DNA of 64,000 nt from Rhodococcus sp. ABRD24 (GTDB lineage Bacteria > Actinomycetota > Actinomycetes > Mycobacteriales > Mycobacteriaceae): contig NZ_CP035319.1 of NCBI RefSeq assembly GCF_004328705.1, positions 4,836,001-4,900,000 of the forward strand, written 5' to 3'. A program made the translations under genes and the position numbers. Of the stretch, positions 62,814-64,000 are shown piece by piece. The notes under the pieces are model-generated. The model was not told the DNA's origin. It saw only the letters and a program-made list of their open reading frames with translations, and ran no database searches. The first letter of the stretch is position 1; each line of letters starts with the position of its first letter.

Positions 62814-62834
62814 TATGCTCGAACAGCTGTTCGG
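62814..62834 (+). promoter_or_regulatory. ruvC promoter with LexA (SOS) box
   Basis: -10 TATGCT (62814-62819) overlaps TCGAACAGCTGTTCGG (62819-62834), with GAAC-N4-GTTC core as in the mycobacterial SOS box TCGAACRNRYGTTYGA (two mismatches). LexA binding would block the promoter, so ruvCA(B) should be DNA-damage inducible. Confidence 0.75.
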
Positions 62835-62855
62835 GTTATTGCGAGAGGTGGGCGC

Positions 62856-63431
62856 GTGCGTGTTCTGGGAGTCGACCCCGGTCTGACGCGGTGCGGGTTC
62901 GGTGTCGTGGATTCCGGCCGCGGGCGCACAGTGACGCCGGTCGCGGTGGATGTCGTCCGGACGCCACCCGACATGGATCTCGCGTCGCGGCTGCTGGGCA
63001 TATCCGAGGCGGCAGACCGGTGGCTGGACGAATACCAGCCGACCGTCGTAGCCGTCGAGCGGGTGTTCTCGCAGCACAATGTGCGGACTGCGATGGGTAC
63101 CGCGCAGGCCGGTGGCGTCGTCGCGCTCGCCGCGGCCAAACGGGGGATTCCAGTGTGTTTCCACACTCCGAGTCAGGTCAAGGCTGCAGTCACGGGGAGT
63201 GGTAATGCCGACAAGAAGCAGGTGACCGGGATGGTCACCAAGATCCTCGGGCTGGCCGCCGCGCCCAAACCCGCCGATGCCGCCGATGCCCTTGCGCTCG
63301 CGATCTGCCATTGTTGGCGCGCACCGATGCTCGAGCGAATGGCTGTCGCGGAAGCCGCCGCGGCCGAGCAGAAGCGGCGATACGAGATACGGCTGAGGGA
63401 GATTGCGGCCGGAAAGGCGGGTGCACGGTGA
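62856..63431 (+). CDS. ruvC: crossover junction endodeoxyribonuclease RuvC
   Basis: Resolves Holliday junctions by paired nicks. The 191-residue protein has all four acidic residues of the RNase H fold: D7 in GVDPGL, E68 in VAVERVF, D141 and D144 in [16 protein letters not shown] 62856 follows GAGAGG. The ruvA start overlaps its stop (GTGA). Regulated by the SOS box directly upstream. Confidence 0.96.
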   Translation: MRVLGVDPGLTRCGFGVVDSGRGRTVTPVAVDVVRTPPDMDLASRLLGISEAADRWLDEYQPTVVAVERVFSQHNVRTAMGTAQAGGVVALAAAKRGIPVCFHTPSQVKAAVTGSGNADKKQVTGMVTKILGLAAAPKPADAADALALAICHCWRAPMLERMAVAEAAAAEQKRRYEIRLREIAAGKAGAR

Positions 63432-64000
63432 TCGCATCGGTGCGAGGCGAGGTTCTCGAGATCGGACTCGACCATGCGGTGATCGAGGCGGCGGGTGTCG
63501 GCTATCGCGTCAATGCCACCCCGGCGACACTCGCGACGCTTCATCGGGGGAACGATGCCCGGTTGGTCACTGCGATGATCGTGCGCGAAGACTCGATGAC
63601 GCTGTACGGCTTTGCCGACGCAGAGTCGCGCGATCTGTTCGGACTGTTGCAGACGGTATCTGGAGTGGGTCCGCGGCTGGCCATGGCGACCCTCGCGGTG
63701 CTCGAGCCGGAAGCGCTGCGTAAGGCGCTCGCGGAGGGAAATGTGACTGCGCTGACCCAGGTACCGGGGATCGGCAAGCGTGGTGCCGAGCGCATGGTCG
63801 TCGAGTTGCGCGACAAGGTGGAGTCGGTTCCCCTGGCGGCGGGTCTGCCGGGTGTGGTGGCGTCGCCGGCCGCAGTGGTGCGGGAGGATGTTGTCGGAGC
63901 GCTCACAGGACTCGGCTTCCCGATCAAGCAGGCCGAACAGGCGACCGATGCGGTGGTGGCTGCCGATCCTGCGGCCACGACTTCAGTGGTGCTGCGTTCC
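63428..64000 (+). CDS. ruvA: Holliday junction helicase subunit RuvA (3' end beyond window)
   Basis: DNA-binding subunit that targets RuvB to Holliday junctions. The first 191 codons are present. An OB-fold domain ([28 protein letters not shown]) is followed by the helix-hairpin-helix motifs [20 protein letters not shown] and [22 protein letters not shown], then the mobile RuvB-binding domain ([22 protein letters not shown]). Usual length is about 200, so only a few codons are missing. GTG start within the ruvC stop. Confidence 0.95.
   Translation, partial: MIASVRGEVLEIGLDHAVIEAAGVGYRVNATPATLATLHRGNDARLVTAMIVREDSMTLYGFADAESRDLFGLLQTVSGVGPRLAMATLAVLEPEALRKALAEGNVTALTQVPGIGKRGAERMVVELRDKVESVPLAAGLPGVVASPAAVVREDVVGALTGLGFPIKQAEQATDAVVAADPAATTSVVLRS

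Overview
The window is chromosomal DNA of a mycolic-acid-containing actinomycete, most likely a Rhodococcus. The sequence is GC-rich with many GTG starts. It encodes an antigen-85-type mycolyltransferase, AftC arabinofuranosyltransferase, the phosphatidylinositol mannoside genes pgsA/patA/pimA, HemQ and a 13E12/DUF222 HNH protein. Gene order follows, from memory, Mycobacterium tuberculosis Rv2702 to Rv2669 (bases 1-44400) and then Rv2614 to Rv2593 (bases 49700-64000), in inverted orientation. The species cannot be fixed from sequence alone.

Layout. 1-6753: conserved housekeeping block (ppgK, suhB, a Cei-like envelope protein, DUF4193, DUF3093, dut, DUF3710, an alpha/beta hydrolase, an OB-fold protein, DUF3159). 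6730-11566: potassium locus (ceoB, ceoC, a KimA-type K+ symporter) and an RNA m5U methyltransferase. 11720-15171: a 14-TM drug exporter and a DrrAB-type ABC exporter whose ATPase gene has a triplicated 17-bp start region. 15310-19184: a glutaminase-STAS-cyclic-nucleotide-domain fusion divergent from dxs. 19404-23695: a pentapeptide-repeat protein with a cysteine-rich head, and the fadA-fadB beta-oxidation pair. 23816-31474: ribonuclease D and DUF3000, neighbours in mycobacteria, are separated here by about 6 kb carrying two hydrolases, a wax ester synthase/DGAT and a 13E12 HNH gene. Two perfect matches to the KstR (cholesterol regulon) operator sit in front of the three lipid genes. 31563-34722: the last steps of the coproporphyrin-dependent haem pathway (hemE, coproporphyrinogen oxidase, hemQ). 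34912-38601: a molybdenum sulfoxide-reductase-type enzyme and a YtrA-like GntR regulator with a membrane partner. 38674-44393: msrB, aftC, a lipoprotein hydrolase lacking its nucleophile serine, a RibD-like reductase, zapE and a GNAT enzyme. 44458-48954: an MFS carrier divergent from a GH1 glucosidase, six tRNA genes (Gly-Cys-Val-Gly-Val on the minus strand, Val on the plus strand) and a SIMPL lipoprotein. 49108-56124: a membrane protein, then thrS, an Ap4A phosphorylase-like HIT protein, pgsA, patA, pimA and a membrane-anchored Nudix protein, mostly with 4-bp stop/start overlaps. 56274-64000: pdxS, tesB, a second KimA-type transporter, pdxT, a mycolyltransferase, yebC, and ruvC-ruvA behind an SOS box.

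Many genes look leaderless: a TANNNT -10 element ends 6-8 nt before an ATG or GTG (dut, DUF3093, kimA, DUF3000, zapE, the WS/DGAT gene, the GntR gene). The most unusual structures are the 17-bp repeat at 15167-15217, which creates two 6-codon upstream ORFs chained to the ABC ATPase gene by ATGA overlaps, the overlapping divergent -10 elements between dut and DUF3093, the KstR-marked lipid island, and the duplicated Gly/Val tRNA genes.
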